Shown here: piece after piece, positions 6,870-14,007 of the stretch
Layout: each line of letters starts with the position of its first letter
Position numbering within the stretch: position 1 is the stretch's first letter
NCBI RefSeq assembly: GCF_018336475.1
Contig: NZ_CP048741.1
Coordinates: 2,439,204 to 2,465,126, forward strand
Length of the DNA stretch: 25,923 nucleotides
Origin: Romboutsia sp. 13368
GTDB taxonomy: Bacteria; Bacillota; Clostridia; Peptostreptococcales; Peptostreptococcaceae
Direction of reading: 5' to 3'
Made by a program: the position numbers and the translations under genes
The notes under the pieces: generated by a model
The model's database searches: none
The model's input: the letters and a program-made list of their open reading frames with translations, nothing else
Told to the model about the DNA's origin: nothing

Positions 6870-8861
6870 TTATTCTTCCTCCTTCAAATATGTCTGTATT
6901 GTATTATTTACCATTTCATATGCTTCTTCTAGTGAAGTATCTAACTGGGCACCAGCCATATCTCTATGCCCCCCGCCTCCTAGTTTCTCCATTAACACAT
7001 GTACATTTATATTTCCTAATGACCTAGCACTTATAAATACTCTATCATTTTTTCTAGCTAAAACAAACGATGCTTCTACTTCTTTTATATTTAAAAGTTC
7101 ATCCGCAGCTTGTGCTATAACTACATTTATATTATCAGCTTCTGTTTTTGTATATGCTAAGCATATATTATCATTAATAATTTTTGCATTTTGAATAATG
7201 TCTGCCTTAGTTATAAAGTCTTTTATATCTGAATTAAATAACTTTTTAACTTCAATAGTATCTGCTCCAGATTTCTTTAAGTATGATGCAGCTTCAAAAG
7301 TTCTTACACCAGTCTTAAATGCAAAGTTTTTAGTATCTAAACTAATCCCTGCTAATAATCCTTCTGCAGTTAATTTATTTATTCTTACATCATCTTCAAT
7401 GTATTGTACAAGCTCTGTTACCATTTCACATGTAGATGATACATATATCTCATGGAATAAAAGCACTGTATCATTGATAAAGTCTACACCTCTTCTGTGA
7501 TGGTCTATAACAACAACTTTATCAGATATATCTAATAATTGTGGACATTCTGTAAAACTTGGTCTATGGGTATCTACAACAATTACTAGTGTGTTTTTAG
7601 TACACTCTTTTATTGCATAATCACAATCAACAAAAACTCCATTATAATAATCTGATTTTTTTACTCTTTTTATGAACTCTTCTATTGATTCATTTGCATA
7701 GTCTAGTACTATATTAGCTGTTCTATTACATGATTTACATATATCGTATATACCAACAGCAGCTCCCATAGCATCCATATCTGGATACGTATGACCCATT
7801 ATAAATACATGTTCACTTTCTAATATAACTTCTCTTAATGCATGACCTATAAGTCTTGATTTTACTTTTGTTGTCTTTTCTACTGCTTTAGACTTTCCAC
7901 CATAAAATGCAAATTTATCTTTTGTCTTTACAACTGCTTGGTCTCCACCTCTACCTAAAGCTAAGTCTAGAGCACCTGTTGCAAGTTTTAAGTTCTCATT
8001 TATTGTATCTCCATCTATTCCAATCCCCATACTTATAGTTACAGGAAGATTATTTCCATAATCAATTTTTCTGATTTGGTCTAGTATTGAAAACTTTTCT
8101 GATTCTAGTTTTACTAATTCTTTTTTATTCATTGTTAAGAAAAACTTATCTTCAGATGTTCTTTTTAATGCACCTTTTGTATTAATTTCTAAATTAGTTA
8201 ATTCTTTTTCTATAGCTACACTTAAAAGAGGTCTATTTTCTTCTTGTGTACTTTTTAATACTTCATCGTAACCATCTACTTGTATTAACATTATTACATT
8301 TTTTTCTTCATCGTACTGCTTTTGCATATTTAAAAAATCTGTTTTATCTATCCAATATAACATCATTAAATATTTAGCACTTTTTTCTTTTTCATTTTTT
8401 ATTACATTATAAACTATAGTATATTCTCTATCTTTATAGCTTATATCCGTATACATTTCTTTATTTTCATTTAATACTTTTCTTAAATTTAAATTTTTTA
8501 TAAGATTATCAATATTTGCTCCTAGTAAGTCGTCTTCACCTATCATGACATTAAACTTACTGTTATACCAAGTAATACTACCATCAAATTCAAGTATACA
8601 TAAAGGTATTGGAAGGTTCATAACTGCTTTTTTAGTTGTTTCATCTATATCTAAAGATAAATTTTCAATATAATTAGTCCATTCTTTTCGTCTTATATTA
8701 GTTGTCTTCCAATTATTAATAACCATATATAAAAATCCAATAAAGAATAACCCACCTAAATAAAAGTTATAATATAGTAAAAATATAGATGCTATTCCTA
8801 CAATAACTATATATAGGTTTACTTCTGGCATATTCATTTTTAAGATTCGTTTACTAGTCAT
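6870..8861 (-). CDS. gdpP: Cyclic-di-AMP phosphodiesterase GdpP (DHH/DHHA1 family)
   Basis: GdpP hydrolyses c-di-AMP to pApA and so influences potassium balance, osmotic and cell-wall stress. The 663-residue protein has two N-terminal membrane segments (about 15-31 and 34-49), a PAS-like region (about 80-150) and a degenerate GGDEF domain (about 185-310) without a GGDEF motif, as in the family. The catalytic DHH domain has GHTYPDMDAMG (356-366), VVDTHRP with D430, DHHRRG (453-458) and SLDTKNF with D509. The DHHA1 domain ends in GGGGHRDMAGAQ (628-639). All metal ligands appear present. ATG follows AGGAGGTATAG. It lies 9 bases downstream of yybS. Confidence 0.96.
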   Translation of the reverse strand: MTSKRILKMNMPEVNLYIVIVGIASIFLLYYNFYLGGLFFIGFLYMVINNWKTTNIRRKEWTNYIENLSLDIDETTKKAVMNLPIPLCILEFDGSITWYNSKFNVMIGEDDLLGANIDNLIKNLNLRKVLNENKEMYTDISYKDREYTIVYNVIKNEKEKSAKYLMMLYWIDKTDFLNMQKQYDEEKNVIMLIQVDGYDEVLKSTQEENRPLLSVAIEKELTNLEINTKGALKRTSEDKFFLTMNKKELVKLESEKFSILDQIRKIDYGNNLPVTISMGIGIDGDTINENLKLATGALDLALGRGGDQAVVKTKDKFAFYGGKSKAVEKTTKVKSRLIGHALREVILESEHVFIMGHTYPDMDAMGAAVGIYDICKSCNRTANIVLDYANESIEEFIKRVKKSDYYNGVFVDCDYAIKECTKNTLVIVVDTHRPSFTECPQLLDISDKVVVIDHHRRGVDFINDTVLLFHEIYVSSTCEMVTELVQYIEDDVRINKLTAEGLLAGISLDTKNFAFKTGVRTFEAASYLKKSGADTIEVKKLFNSDIKDFITKADIIQNAKIINDNICLAYTKTEADNINVVIAQAADELLNIKEVEASFVLARKNDRVFISARSLGNINVHVLMEKLGGGGHRDMAGAQLDTSLEEAYEMVNNTIQTYLKEEE

Positions 8862-8870
8862 CTATACCTC

Positions 8871-9824
8871 CTAAGTAGATTTATAGCTTCTTACCCTTCT
8901 AAAGTCTATTATACTATCTAACATACCCACAAAAGATACTACCATAAACCCAAATATACTTAAAAATAATGTTGACATAAATATCATTTTAAACGACCCA
9001 CTTCTGAACCATTTTTTTAAGTAAAAAATAGAAACTGCTATCCCTTGAATCATAAACATAAAGTTAAATATTAATTGTAAATTCATCATTATTAAATCAT
9101 TATGCATATTTAAATTAACTAAGTCCATAAATATAACAAGTACATATAGTAAAAATGACGCATTTACAGCATTTCCTGGTAAGTAAAAATCTGTGAATTT
9201 TGGTAATCTTAAGTTTACCATTCTTATTCTCTTTAAAACAAATACTTCTAAAGCATATATTACAAATGCTACAATAATTCCTTGGAAGAATAATATTGTA
9301 GGTATCATATTTTTAATATAATTTATCATATTGGTTACATTAAATGATTCATTTAAATTCATTCCTGCCTTTTCCATAATATAAACTTGGGCATTCATTG
9401 ACTCTTTCATAACATTTATAAAATCATCTAATATATTTGTTTTAAATACTATATTTGCAACAAAAAAGAAAATAATTACACATATCATATTTACAATTGT
9501 ACCTATATATACAGGTTCAAATAGATTAAAATCATCTTCTTTTTTATTTCTTATTGCACTTCCTATAAAAATTCCTGGGATTATACTTGTTATACATACA
9601 CTAATAGCATATAGTGGATTTACAGTAATCATTAATATAAAAAACGTTACTATTAGAGATAGTGTAGAGTATTTATTATCTGTTAAGGTTCCTATTATTG
9701 CATATGGTACTGGAACAGCTATACTAAACACACTTAGCATAGGTATGTACACTGTCATTAAGCATAATAATATACCTAATGCGGCTATAAGCGATGCTTG
9801 AGGTAGCCTTAATTTATTATTCAA
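8871..9824 (-). CDS. yybS: YybS-family (DUF2232) polytopic membrane protein
   Basis: A 317-residue, very hydrophobic protein with about eight predicted membrane segments, beginning with ASLIAALGILLCLMTVYIP and VFSIAVPVPYAIIGTL. Length, hydropathy and position directly upstream of gdpP match DUF2232/YybS proteins, some of which resemble ECF-transporter substrate-binding subunits. The molecular role is not established. The start is TTG at 9824, 9 bases after GGGAG, which itself overlaps the end of the MazG-like gene. No ATG near the N-terminus offers a better site. A link to c-di-AMP or potassium handling would be inference from the neighbour only. Confidence 0.85.
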   Translation of the reverse strand: MNNKLRLPQASLIAALGILLCLMTVYIPMLSVFSIAVPVPYAIIGTLTDNKYSTLSLIVTFFILMITVNPLYAISVCITSIIPGIFIGSAIRNKKEDDFNLFEPVYIGTIVNMICVIIFFFVANIVFKTNILDDFINVMKESMNAQVYIMEKAGMNLNESFNVTNMINYIKNMIPTILFFQGIIVAFVIYALEVFVLKRIRMVNLRLPKFTDFYLPGNAVNASFLLYVLVIFMDLVNLNMHNDLIMMNLQLIFNFMFMIQGIAVSIFYLKKWFRSGSFKMIFMSTLFLSIFGFMVVSFVGMLDSIIDFRRVRSYKST

Positions 9825-9830
9825 TTAAAA

Positions 9831-10151
9831 TCACTCCCTATTTTCCATATGTTTTTTTAAATTCGAAAAATCTCCATACCAATTTTCAACACTGTGATTT
9901 TGGTCTATACCTATTTTTATCTTTTCTTTTATCTTATAATCTATTTCATTAAAACTTATTCCCAATCTTTTTGCTAGTAAATACGTTATCATTATTATAT
10001 TTGCTAAAGTATCTTGAAGCGCTTCATCTAAAGGCTTTACACCTTTAAATATAAGGTCAAATACGTCTCCCACACTAAGTATAAGCTCCTTTTTCATCCA
10101 CTCTATTATCTTTACATTTTTAGTTACATCTGAATTTCTATCGAATTTCAC
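9831..10151 (-). CDS. MazG-like family protein
   Basis: This 106-residue protein resembles the small MazG-like family of Firmicutes: an all-alpha core with an IEWMKKELILSVGDVFDLIF helix and a second helix pair around DTLANIIMITYLLAKRLGI. The EExxD/ExxD metal signature of active MazG pyrophosphatases is not clear, so nucleotide hydrolysis is uncertain. The start is GTG at 10151, 5 bases after a G-rich ribosome-binding site (GGGGGG). It is the first gene of the yybS-gdpP-rplI-dnaB operon, and its stop lies only 6 bases before the yybS start. Confidence 0.75.
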   Translation of the reverse strand: MKFDRNSDVTKNVKIIEWMKKELILSVGDVFDLIFKGVKPLDEALQDTLANIIMITYLLAKRLGISFNEIDYKIKEKIKIGIDQNHSVENWYGDFSNLKKHMENRE

Positions 10152-10176
10152 AGCTTCCCCCCCTTAATATATAAAT

Positions 10177-10197
10177 ATTATATCATATATTATATCA
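10177..10197 (-). promoter_or_regulatory. Tandem extended -10 elements for the MazG-like-dnaB operon
   Basis: On the minus strand TGATATAAT occurs twice, at 10189-10197 and 10177-10185, spaced 12 bases apart. Both are perfect extended -10 elements. A weak -35 (TTGTTT) lies 16 bases upstream of the first, next to the T tract of the rpsR terminator. Confidence 0.6.
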
Positions 10198-10213
10198 TAT
10201 TTAACCAGATAAA

Positions 10214-10240
10214 CAAAAAAACGAGCCGTAAGGCTCGTCC
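10214..10240 (-). terminator. Terminator of the rpsF-ssb-rpsR operon
   Basis: The GC-rich 7-bp stem ACGAGCC/GGCTCGT (10221-10227 with 10232-10238, 4-base loop) is followed on the minus strand by seven T residues. It begins just past the rpsR stop. Confidence 0.92.
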
Positions 10241-10245
10241 TTTTC

Positions 10246-10473
10246 TTAGTCTAATGTATATGGTAAAAGTGCTATGTTTCTAGCTCTTTTTATTGCAACT
10301 GTTAATTCTCTTTGGTGCTTAGCACAAGTTCCAGAGATTCTTCTTGGTAATATTTTACCTCTTTCAGTTACGTATTTTTGTAATCTTTGAGTGTTTTTGT
10401 AGTCTATTCTAGCATCTTTAGAAGCACAGAATTGACAAACTCTCTTCTTCTTACGTCTCTTCTTGTTTATCAT
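10246..10473 (-). CDS. rpsR: 30S ribosomal protein S18 (bS18)
   Basis: The 75-residue basic protein has the S18 core, with RRISGTCAKHQRELTVAIKRAR near the C-terminus and an N-terminal CQFC pair that, with the later Cys and His, suggests the zinc-binding form. S18 binds the platform of the small subunit as a dimer with S6, whose gene heads this operon. AAGGAGG lies 10 bases upstream of ATG at 10473. The frame is open farther upstream into ssb, but those residues have no ribosome-binding site and do not belong to the family. Confidence 0.97.
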   Translation of the reverse strand: MINKKRRKKKRVCQFCASKDARIDYKNTQRLQKYVTERGKILPRRISGTCAKHQRELTVAIKRARNIALLPYTLD

Positions 10474-10492
10474 AGTAAATTTCCCTCCTTTT

Positions 10493-10939
10493 TTAGAATG
10501 GTATATCGTCATCATCTATAGCTTGGAATCCTTGAGGATCTAATCCTGTTGGCTCAAAGCTAGGTTCGAAGTTCGGTTCGAATCCTTGATGATTTCCTTT
10601 ATATGAACTCTCAGATTTATTCTTTGTATCTAAGAACTGTACTCTATTTGCATTTACTCTAAAAGCTCTTCTAGTTTCTCCAGCTTGATTTTGGTAACTA
10701 TCGATTCTTATTGAACCTTGTATAGCTACTAAACTTCCTTTACCTATATAGTTAGCGCAATTCTCTGCAGATTTACCCCAAACTTGTATATCTATAAAGT
10801 CTGTTTCTTTTTTCCCATCTTTACCTGAAAATTCTCTATCAACAGCTATAGCGAAGTTTGCAACAGGTGTTCCAGTTCCTGCGATGTATCTTAACTCAGG
10901 ATCCCTAGTTAATCTACCAATTAATACAACATGGTTCAT
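10493..10939 (-). CDS. ssb: Single-stranded DNA-binding protein
   Basis: The 148-residue protein starts MNHVVLIGRLTRDPELRY and has the OB fold through about residue 105 (FAIAVDREF, DFIDIQVWGKSAENC). A flexible linker with a short repeat (FEPNFEPSFEP) follows, then the acidic tip DDDDIPF that binds partners such as primosome and repair proteins. Its place between rpsF and rpsR is the usual one. ATG follows AAAGGCGGTG. The stop lies 20 bases before the rpsR start, and the rpsR ribosome-binding site immediately follows it. Confidence 0.97.
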   Translation of the reverse strand: MNHVVLIGRLTRDPELRYIAGTGTPVANFAIAVDREFSGKDGKKETDFIDIQVWGKSAENCANYIGKGSLVAIQGSIRIDSYQNQAGETRRAFRVNANRVQFLDTKNKSESSYKGNHQGFEPNFEPSFEPTGLDPQGFQAIDDDDIPF

Positions 10940-10973
10940 AATAACACCGCCTTTGTAGTAATAAAACTAGTTA

Positions 10974-11252
10974 TTAAGCAACAACTATCATGTGTCTTAT
11001 TACGTTTTCGTTTATCTTTAAGTTTCTGTCTAATTCTTTAGGTACTTCAACACCAGCTGCGAAGTTAACTAATACGTAGTGACCTTCAGTGAACTTAGCT
11101 ATTGGGTAAGCTAATTTCTTGTTCCCCCATACGTCAACTTTAGCAACTTCTCCGTTAGTAGCAACTACTTCCTTAACTTTGTTAAGAACTGCTTCTCTAG
11201 TTTCTTCATCAGCGTTTGGCTTTACTACGAAAACTAATTCATAATTTTTCAT
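10974..11252 (-). CDS. rpsF: 30S ribosomal protein S6 (bS6)
   Basis: The 92-residue protein has the S6 pattern MKNYELVFVVKPNADEE, VWGNKKLAYPIAKFTEGHYV and a C-terminal helix ending VIRHMIVVA. S6 joins S18 on the small-subunit platform. ATG at 11252 follows GGGAGGTGA. It heads rpsF-ssb-rpsR and is preceded by a structured leader and a strong promoter. Confidence 0.97.
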   Translation of the reverse strand: MKNYELVFVVKPNADEETREAVLNKVKEVVATNGEVAKVDVWGNKKLAYPIAKFTEGHYVLVNFAAGVEVPKELDRNLKINENVIRHMIVVA

Positions 11253-11270
11253 TATCTTTTCACCTCCCTT

Positions 11271-11325
11271 TGGACTTAACGGCTCTACATTTGTAGAGCA
11301 GAGAAATGAGATTTAAATCTCATAC
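11271..11325 (-). promoter_or_regulatory. Structured rpsF leader, possible S6:S18 autoregulatory element
   Basis: The leader between the predicted start (near 11325) and the ribosome-binding site contains an 18-base perfect palindrome (11306-11323) and a hairpin GCTCTAC/GTAGAGC (11282-11288 with 11293-11299). On the minus strand the hairpin ends in CCG (11280-11282), the trinucleotide recognised by S6:S18 in 16S rRNA and in known rpsF leaders. The 3' part TTAAGTC can pair with GATTTAA from the palindrome, giving an alternative fold. Regulation is inferred. Confidence 0.5.
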
Positions 11326-11331
11326 CTACAC

Positions 11332-11360
11332 ATTTTATCATTAGTTTTTACAAATGTCAA
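11332..11360 (-). promoter_or_regulatory. Sigma-A-type promoter of rpsF-ssb-rpsR
   Basis: A perfect TTGACA (11355-11360) and TAAAAT (11332-11337) are spaced by 17 bases on the minus strand, and the -10 carries the TG extension. The start is expected near 11325. Confidence 0.88.
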
Positions 11361-11397
11361 TTCGATTTTATGTCACATATTCTATTATTACATTTTT

Positions 11398-11490
11398 TTA
11401 TCTCTTAATACGTATATATGTAAATATATATGCTAATACTATATACGTATAGCCCCCATAACTTAAATATATTTCATCCCAATCTCCCAT
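11398..11490 (-). CDS. Possible 30-residue membrane micro-protein resembling CcmD
   Basis: An ATG frame of 30 codons ends in TAA at 11398. It begins MGDWDEIYLSYGG, continues YTYIVLAYIFTYI and ends in RIKR: one hydrophobic helix followed by a basic tail. The pattern W-D-E-(aromatic)-GGY-x-Y-I-V-L-A resembles the start of the cytochrome c maturation protein CcmD, recalled from memory. Against it: no ribosome-binding site precedes the ATG, the frame begins right after the T tract of the aminotransferase terminator, and part is encoded by an AT inverted repeat. No ccm genes are present in the window. Low confidence. Confidence 0.22.
   Translation of the reverse strand: MGDWDEIYLSYGGYTYIVLAYIFTYIRIKR
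11408..11450. repeat. Inverted repeat ATACGTATAT / ATATACGTAT
   Basis: Perfect 10-base arms at 11408-11417 and 11441-11450 are separated by 23 bases, 48 bases upstream of the rpsF -35 box. It could be an operator, a weak hairpin, or chance in AT-rich DNA. Confidence 0.4.
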
Positions 11491-11524
11491 AAAAAAATGG
11501 TGGTTATACAACCACCATTTTTTT
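11491..11524 (-). terminator. Terminator of the aminotransferase gene
   Basis: A perfect 15-bp stem (11491-11505 with 11510-11524, 4-base loop) with a GGTGG core is flanked by A7 and T7, so it can stop transcription from either side. It lies 11 bases past the stop codon. Confidence 0.93.
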
Positions 11525-11535
11525 ATGTATTTAAA

Positions 11536-12738
11536 CTAAATATTTTCCTTAACTATCATATGTTGTTTTAAAACTTCTCCTAATCTCTTTATACCTTCAA
11601 TAATTCTATTATCTGGCATATTTGAGTAATTTAATCTAAAACAGTTCTCTTTACCTCCATTAGGGAAAAATGATCCACCTGGTACATATGCAACATCATT
11701 TTTTAAACAGTCTTGCATTATAACTCTTGAATCTAAGTGACTTGGAAGTTCTACCCATGTAAATAATCCACCTTCTGGGTGAGTATATTCTATTCCTTCA
11801 GGAAATTCTGTTTTCATAGTTTCTAACATTAAGTCTCTACGTCTTTCATAAACTTCCTTTAATTTCTCTACATGTTTATCTAAATCGTATAAATCTATAA
11901 ACTTACTAACTTCTCTTTGGGATATTGTTGATGCTTGTAGGTCTGCTCCTTGTTTTATAAATATGAATTTACTTAATATTTTTTGAGATGCACATGTCCA
12001 TCCTATTCTATACCCTGGACAGAATATTTTTGAGAAAGTACCTAGGAAAATAACTAATCCTTTTTTATCCATAGATTTTAAAGATGGTAAACTTTCACCT
12101 TCAAATCTTAGCTCTCCATAAGGATTATCCTCTATTACTGGTATTTCATATTTATTTATTATTTCCATAAACTTTTTACGTCTTTCTAATGGCCATGTTC
12201 TTCCTGTAGGATTTTGGAAATCTGGTATTACATAAATCATTTTTATATTTTCTGTAGTTTCTAGTATCTTTTCTAACTCTTCCATAATCATTCCATTCTT
12301 ATCTGTTGGAACTTCTATGAATTTTGGTCTGTATGCTTTAAATGCATTTATAGCTCCTATATATGATGGACTTTCACATAGAACTATATCTCCTTCATCT
12401 AAAAACGCCTTTCCTGCAAAATCTAAACCTTGTTGAGACCCATTAGTTATTAATATATCATCTTTAGTTACATTTGTTTTGTTTTTGCTATTCATTCTTT
12501 TTGCTATTTGTTCTCTTAGTGGTGGGAATCCTTCTGTTGTTGAGTATTGAAGTGCCTGTGTTCCAGATTCATCTAATACTATTTTTGAGATTTCTTTCAT
12601 CTCCTCTACAGGAAATAGTTCTGGTGCTGGCAATCCTCCAGCAAAAGATATTACTTCTGGTTTTTCTGTAAGCTTTAAAAGTTCACGTATTTCTGACGCT
12701 TTTAAATCTTCCATCCTTTTTGCAAATTTAATAGCCAT
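11536..12738 (-). CDS. PLP-dependent aminotransferase, class I/II (MocR/2-aminoadipate transaminase-like)
   Basis: A 400-residue fold-type I aminotransferase. It has FAGGLPAPELFP (32-43), the NPTGR turn (176-180), D204 and Y207 in VIEDNPYGEL, the Schiff-base lysine K237 in GTFSKIFCPGYRIGW and the carboxylate-binding R368 in CFRLNYS. The N-terminal GGLP motif and overall length match the 2-aminoadipate/aromatic transaminase group and the catalytic half of MocR regulators, but there is no DNA-binding domain. The substrate cannot be told from sequence, and branched-chain, aromatic or 2-aminoadipate donors are all plausible. ATG follows GGGGGTG. It is downstream of the DUF951 gene, with its own extended -10 element, and ends in a strong terminator. 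Confidence 0.92.
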   Translation of the reverse strand: MAIKFAKRMEDLKASEIRELLKLTEKPEVISFAGGLPAPELFPVEEMKEISKIVLDESGTQALQYSTTEGFPPLREQIAKRMNSKNKTNVTKDDILITNGSQQGLDFAGKAFLDEGDIVLCESPSYIGAINAFKAYRPKFIEVPTDKNGMIMEELEKILETTENIKMIYVIPDFQNPTGRTWPLERRKKFMEIINKYEIPVIEDNPYGELRFEGESLPSLKSMDKKGLVIFLGTFSKIFCPGYRIGWTCASQKILSKFIFIKQGADLQASTISQREVSKFIDLYDLDKHVEKLKEVYERRRDLMLETMKTEFPEGIEYTHPEGGLFTWVELPSHLDSRVIMQDCLKNDVAYVPGGSFFPNGGKENCFRLNYSNMPDNRIIEGIKRLGEVLKQHMIVKENI

Positions 12739-12775
12739 AATTAAAGCACCCCCTGAAAATAATTCCTTTACTTTA

Positions 12776-12784
12776 ATTATAGCA
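12776..12784 (-). promoter_or_regulatory. Extended -10 element upstream of the aminotransferase gene
   Basis: TGCTATAAT on the minus strand (12776-12784) is a perfect extended -10 in the 75-base gap after the DUF951 gene. No good -35 is present, and no terminator was seen after the DUF951 stop, so read-through is also likely. Confidence 0.5.
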
Positions 12785-12813
12785 AATCAAATTCAATTTA
12801 GATGTGGTGTGTA

Positions 12814-12999
12814 CTATTTTTTTATTATCTTTTTAATCCTTTTTTCTACAGTTTCTCTGTCTAACATTATAGTTCTTAAGCACTTTGTACACTTTATTTT
12901 TATATCCATGCCTATTCTTGTAATTTCAAATTCTTTGCATCCACAAGCATGTTGTTTTTTTAATTCTACAACATCACCTATTTTTATATCCATTGGCAT
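12814..12999 (-). CDS. DUF951 family small zinc-ribbon-like protein
   Basis: This 61-residue protein matches DUF951: a short beta-rich start (IKIGDVVELKKQHACGCKEF), then IKCTKCLRTIML. The pairs C19/C21 and C37/C40 could bind one metal ion. The tail is basic (EKRIKKIIKK). Its function is unknown. AGGAG lies upstream of ATG at 12999, overlapping the DUF3343 stop codon region, so it is translated from the yedF-DUF3343 transcript. Small DUF951 genes are common in Firmicutes near the origin. Confidence 0.88.
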   Translation of the reverse strand: MPMDIKIGDVVELKKQHACGCKEFEITRIGMDIKIKCTKCLRTIMLDRETVEKRIKKIIKK

Positions 13000-13013
13000 A
13001 AATACTCACTCTC

Positions 13014-13277
13014 CTAATCTATGTTTTCTACTTCTTTTGTTCCATTTTCTAGTCTTTTTATTTTGTATATTCCTTTATATTCTATACTATTTTCATCTAA
13101 AATTTTCTTTATGCTATCTATATCTTCATATAAAAATCTTATAGATATTCCACAACTAGCTGTTATCTCCCTTGGAGTAGGTAATGTTGTGGCTCTTATC
13201 CCAGCTTCTTGTAATGTTTTATCTAATCTTATTGCATGATGTGTTGAGTTAAATGAAACTATATACATTTCGTTCAT
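13014..13277 (-). CDS. DUF3343 family protein, putative Se/S carrier
   Basis: The 87-residue protein fits DUF3343, a ferredoxin-like small domain often encoded next to yedF in selenium-using bacteria and proposed to carry sulfur or selenium. The N-terminus YIVSFNSTHHAIRLDKTL and the TPREITASCGISIRF stretch are typical. C42 is the only cysteine and would be the carrier residue. ATG follows AGAGGATGA. It is 31 bases after yedF and 14 bases before DUF951, so all three share a transcript. The carrier role is inference from family and context, not demonstrated here. Confidence 0.87.
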   Translation of the reverse strand: MNEMYIVSFNSTHHAIRLDKTLQEAGIRATTLPTPREITASCGISIRFLYEDIDSIKKILDENSIEYKGIYKIKRLENGTKEVENID

Positions 13278-13308
13278 AATGTCATCCTCTTTCTTATTTT
13301 ATTTAGAA

Positions 13309-13899
13309 TTATATAGATATAGTTTGTAATGAATTTTTCATTATATCAACTATAGTATACATATTTGTAACACTTCCTAGCTTTAAACTTTCTTTTAATC
13401 CATAGTAATCTAGGCAAGTACCACAAGATAATATTTCAACTCCAGCTTCTTCAAGTATTTTTAAATTATCTACAGTATCATAATTTTCAGTACTTAATTT
13501 CACACCAGAATTAACTAAAAGTATACTTTTAGGATAAGGTTTTGATTCTGTCAGTGTGTATATAAATCCTTTCATAAGTACAGCACCTAATTCATCATTT
13601 CCATTTCCTATTTTATCAGAAGATATAAATATACATTTATCTTCTAATTCATCTTGTTTTTTTTCTTCTATTATAACATTTTCACCTTTTTTTATCTCTA
13701 TAGAAATTAAGTCTTTTTCTTGTTTTATAATTTCAGCTTTACAATTTAATGAATTAGATAATTTTAATATATTCTGTTTAGCTATATCATTATCTACAGT
13801 AACAACTACTATACCTTGCTCAATTTTATCTAATTCTTTTTTTGTATTTATTACAGGTTTAGGACATGCTAAACCTACAGCATTTATCTCTATGTACAT
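13309..13899 (-). CDS. yedF: Sulfurtransferase-like selenium metabolism protein YedF
   Basis: A two-domain protein of 196 residues. The N-terminal TusA-like domain (about 1-70) has the motif GLACPKPV with the persulfide/selenide cysteine C12. The C-terminal DsrE/DsrF-like domain (about 85-196) includes ILLVNSGVKL and a CGTCLDYYGL pair. This fusion is the YedF family found in genomes that make selenophosphate. It likely delivers sulfur or selenium drawn from a cysteine desulfurase. ATG at 13899 lies 10 bases after AAGGAG. A TTG two codons upstream (13905) is only 4 bases from it and less likely. It heads yedF-DUF3343-DUF951. Confidence 0.93.
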   Translation of the reverse strand: MYIEINAVGLACPKPVINTKKELDKIEQGIVVVTVDNDIAKQNILKLSNSLNCKAEIIKQEKDLISIEIKKGENVIIEEKKQDELEDKCIFISSDKIGNGNDELGAVLMKGFIYTLTESKPYPKSILLVNSGVKLSTENYDTVDNLKILEEAGVEILSCGTCLDYYGLKESLKLGSVTNMYTIVDIMKNSLQTISI

Positions 13900-13931
13900 A
13901 CCCAATCATCTCCTTAATATTATTCACATTT

Positions 13932-13940
13932 ATTCTAACA
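13932..13940 (-). promoter_or_regulatory. Possible extended -10 promoter of yedF-DUF3343-DUF951
   Basis: TGTTAGAAT on the minus strand (13932-13940) is an extended -10 with one mismatch, placed between the TPR-gene terminator and the yedF ribosome-binding site. No clear -35. Confidence 0.4.
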
Positions 13941-13979
13941 TACATATATTTTAACTTGTTATAGATTATTTCTATACAC

Positions 13980-14006
13980 AAAAAGATTCCTAAAAGGAAT
14001 CTTTTT
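13980..14006 (-). terminator. Terminator of the HTH-TPR regulator gene
   Basis: A perfect 11-bp stem (13980-13990 with 13996-14006, 5-base loop) sits one base beyond the stop codon, with a T5 tract at the end of the right arm on either strand. Confidence 0.85.
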
Positions 14007-14007
14007 A

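Noticed and set aside
12809..13144. Plus-strand hydrophobic frame opposite the DUF951 and DUF3343 genes
   Set aside because: It looks like a membrane protein only because of Phe/Leu-rich antisense codons. Both opposite-strand genes have family motifs and ribosome-binding sites.
13556..13954. Plus-strand frame of over 130 codons opposite yedF
   Set aside because: Hydrophobic, Ser/Phe-rich translation typical of the antisense of AT-rich genes, with no ribosome-binding site. It overlaps a gene with clear motifs.
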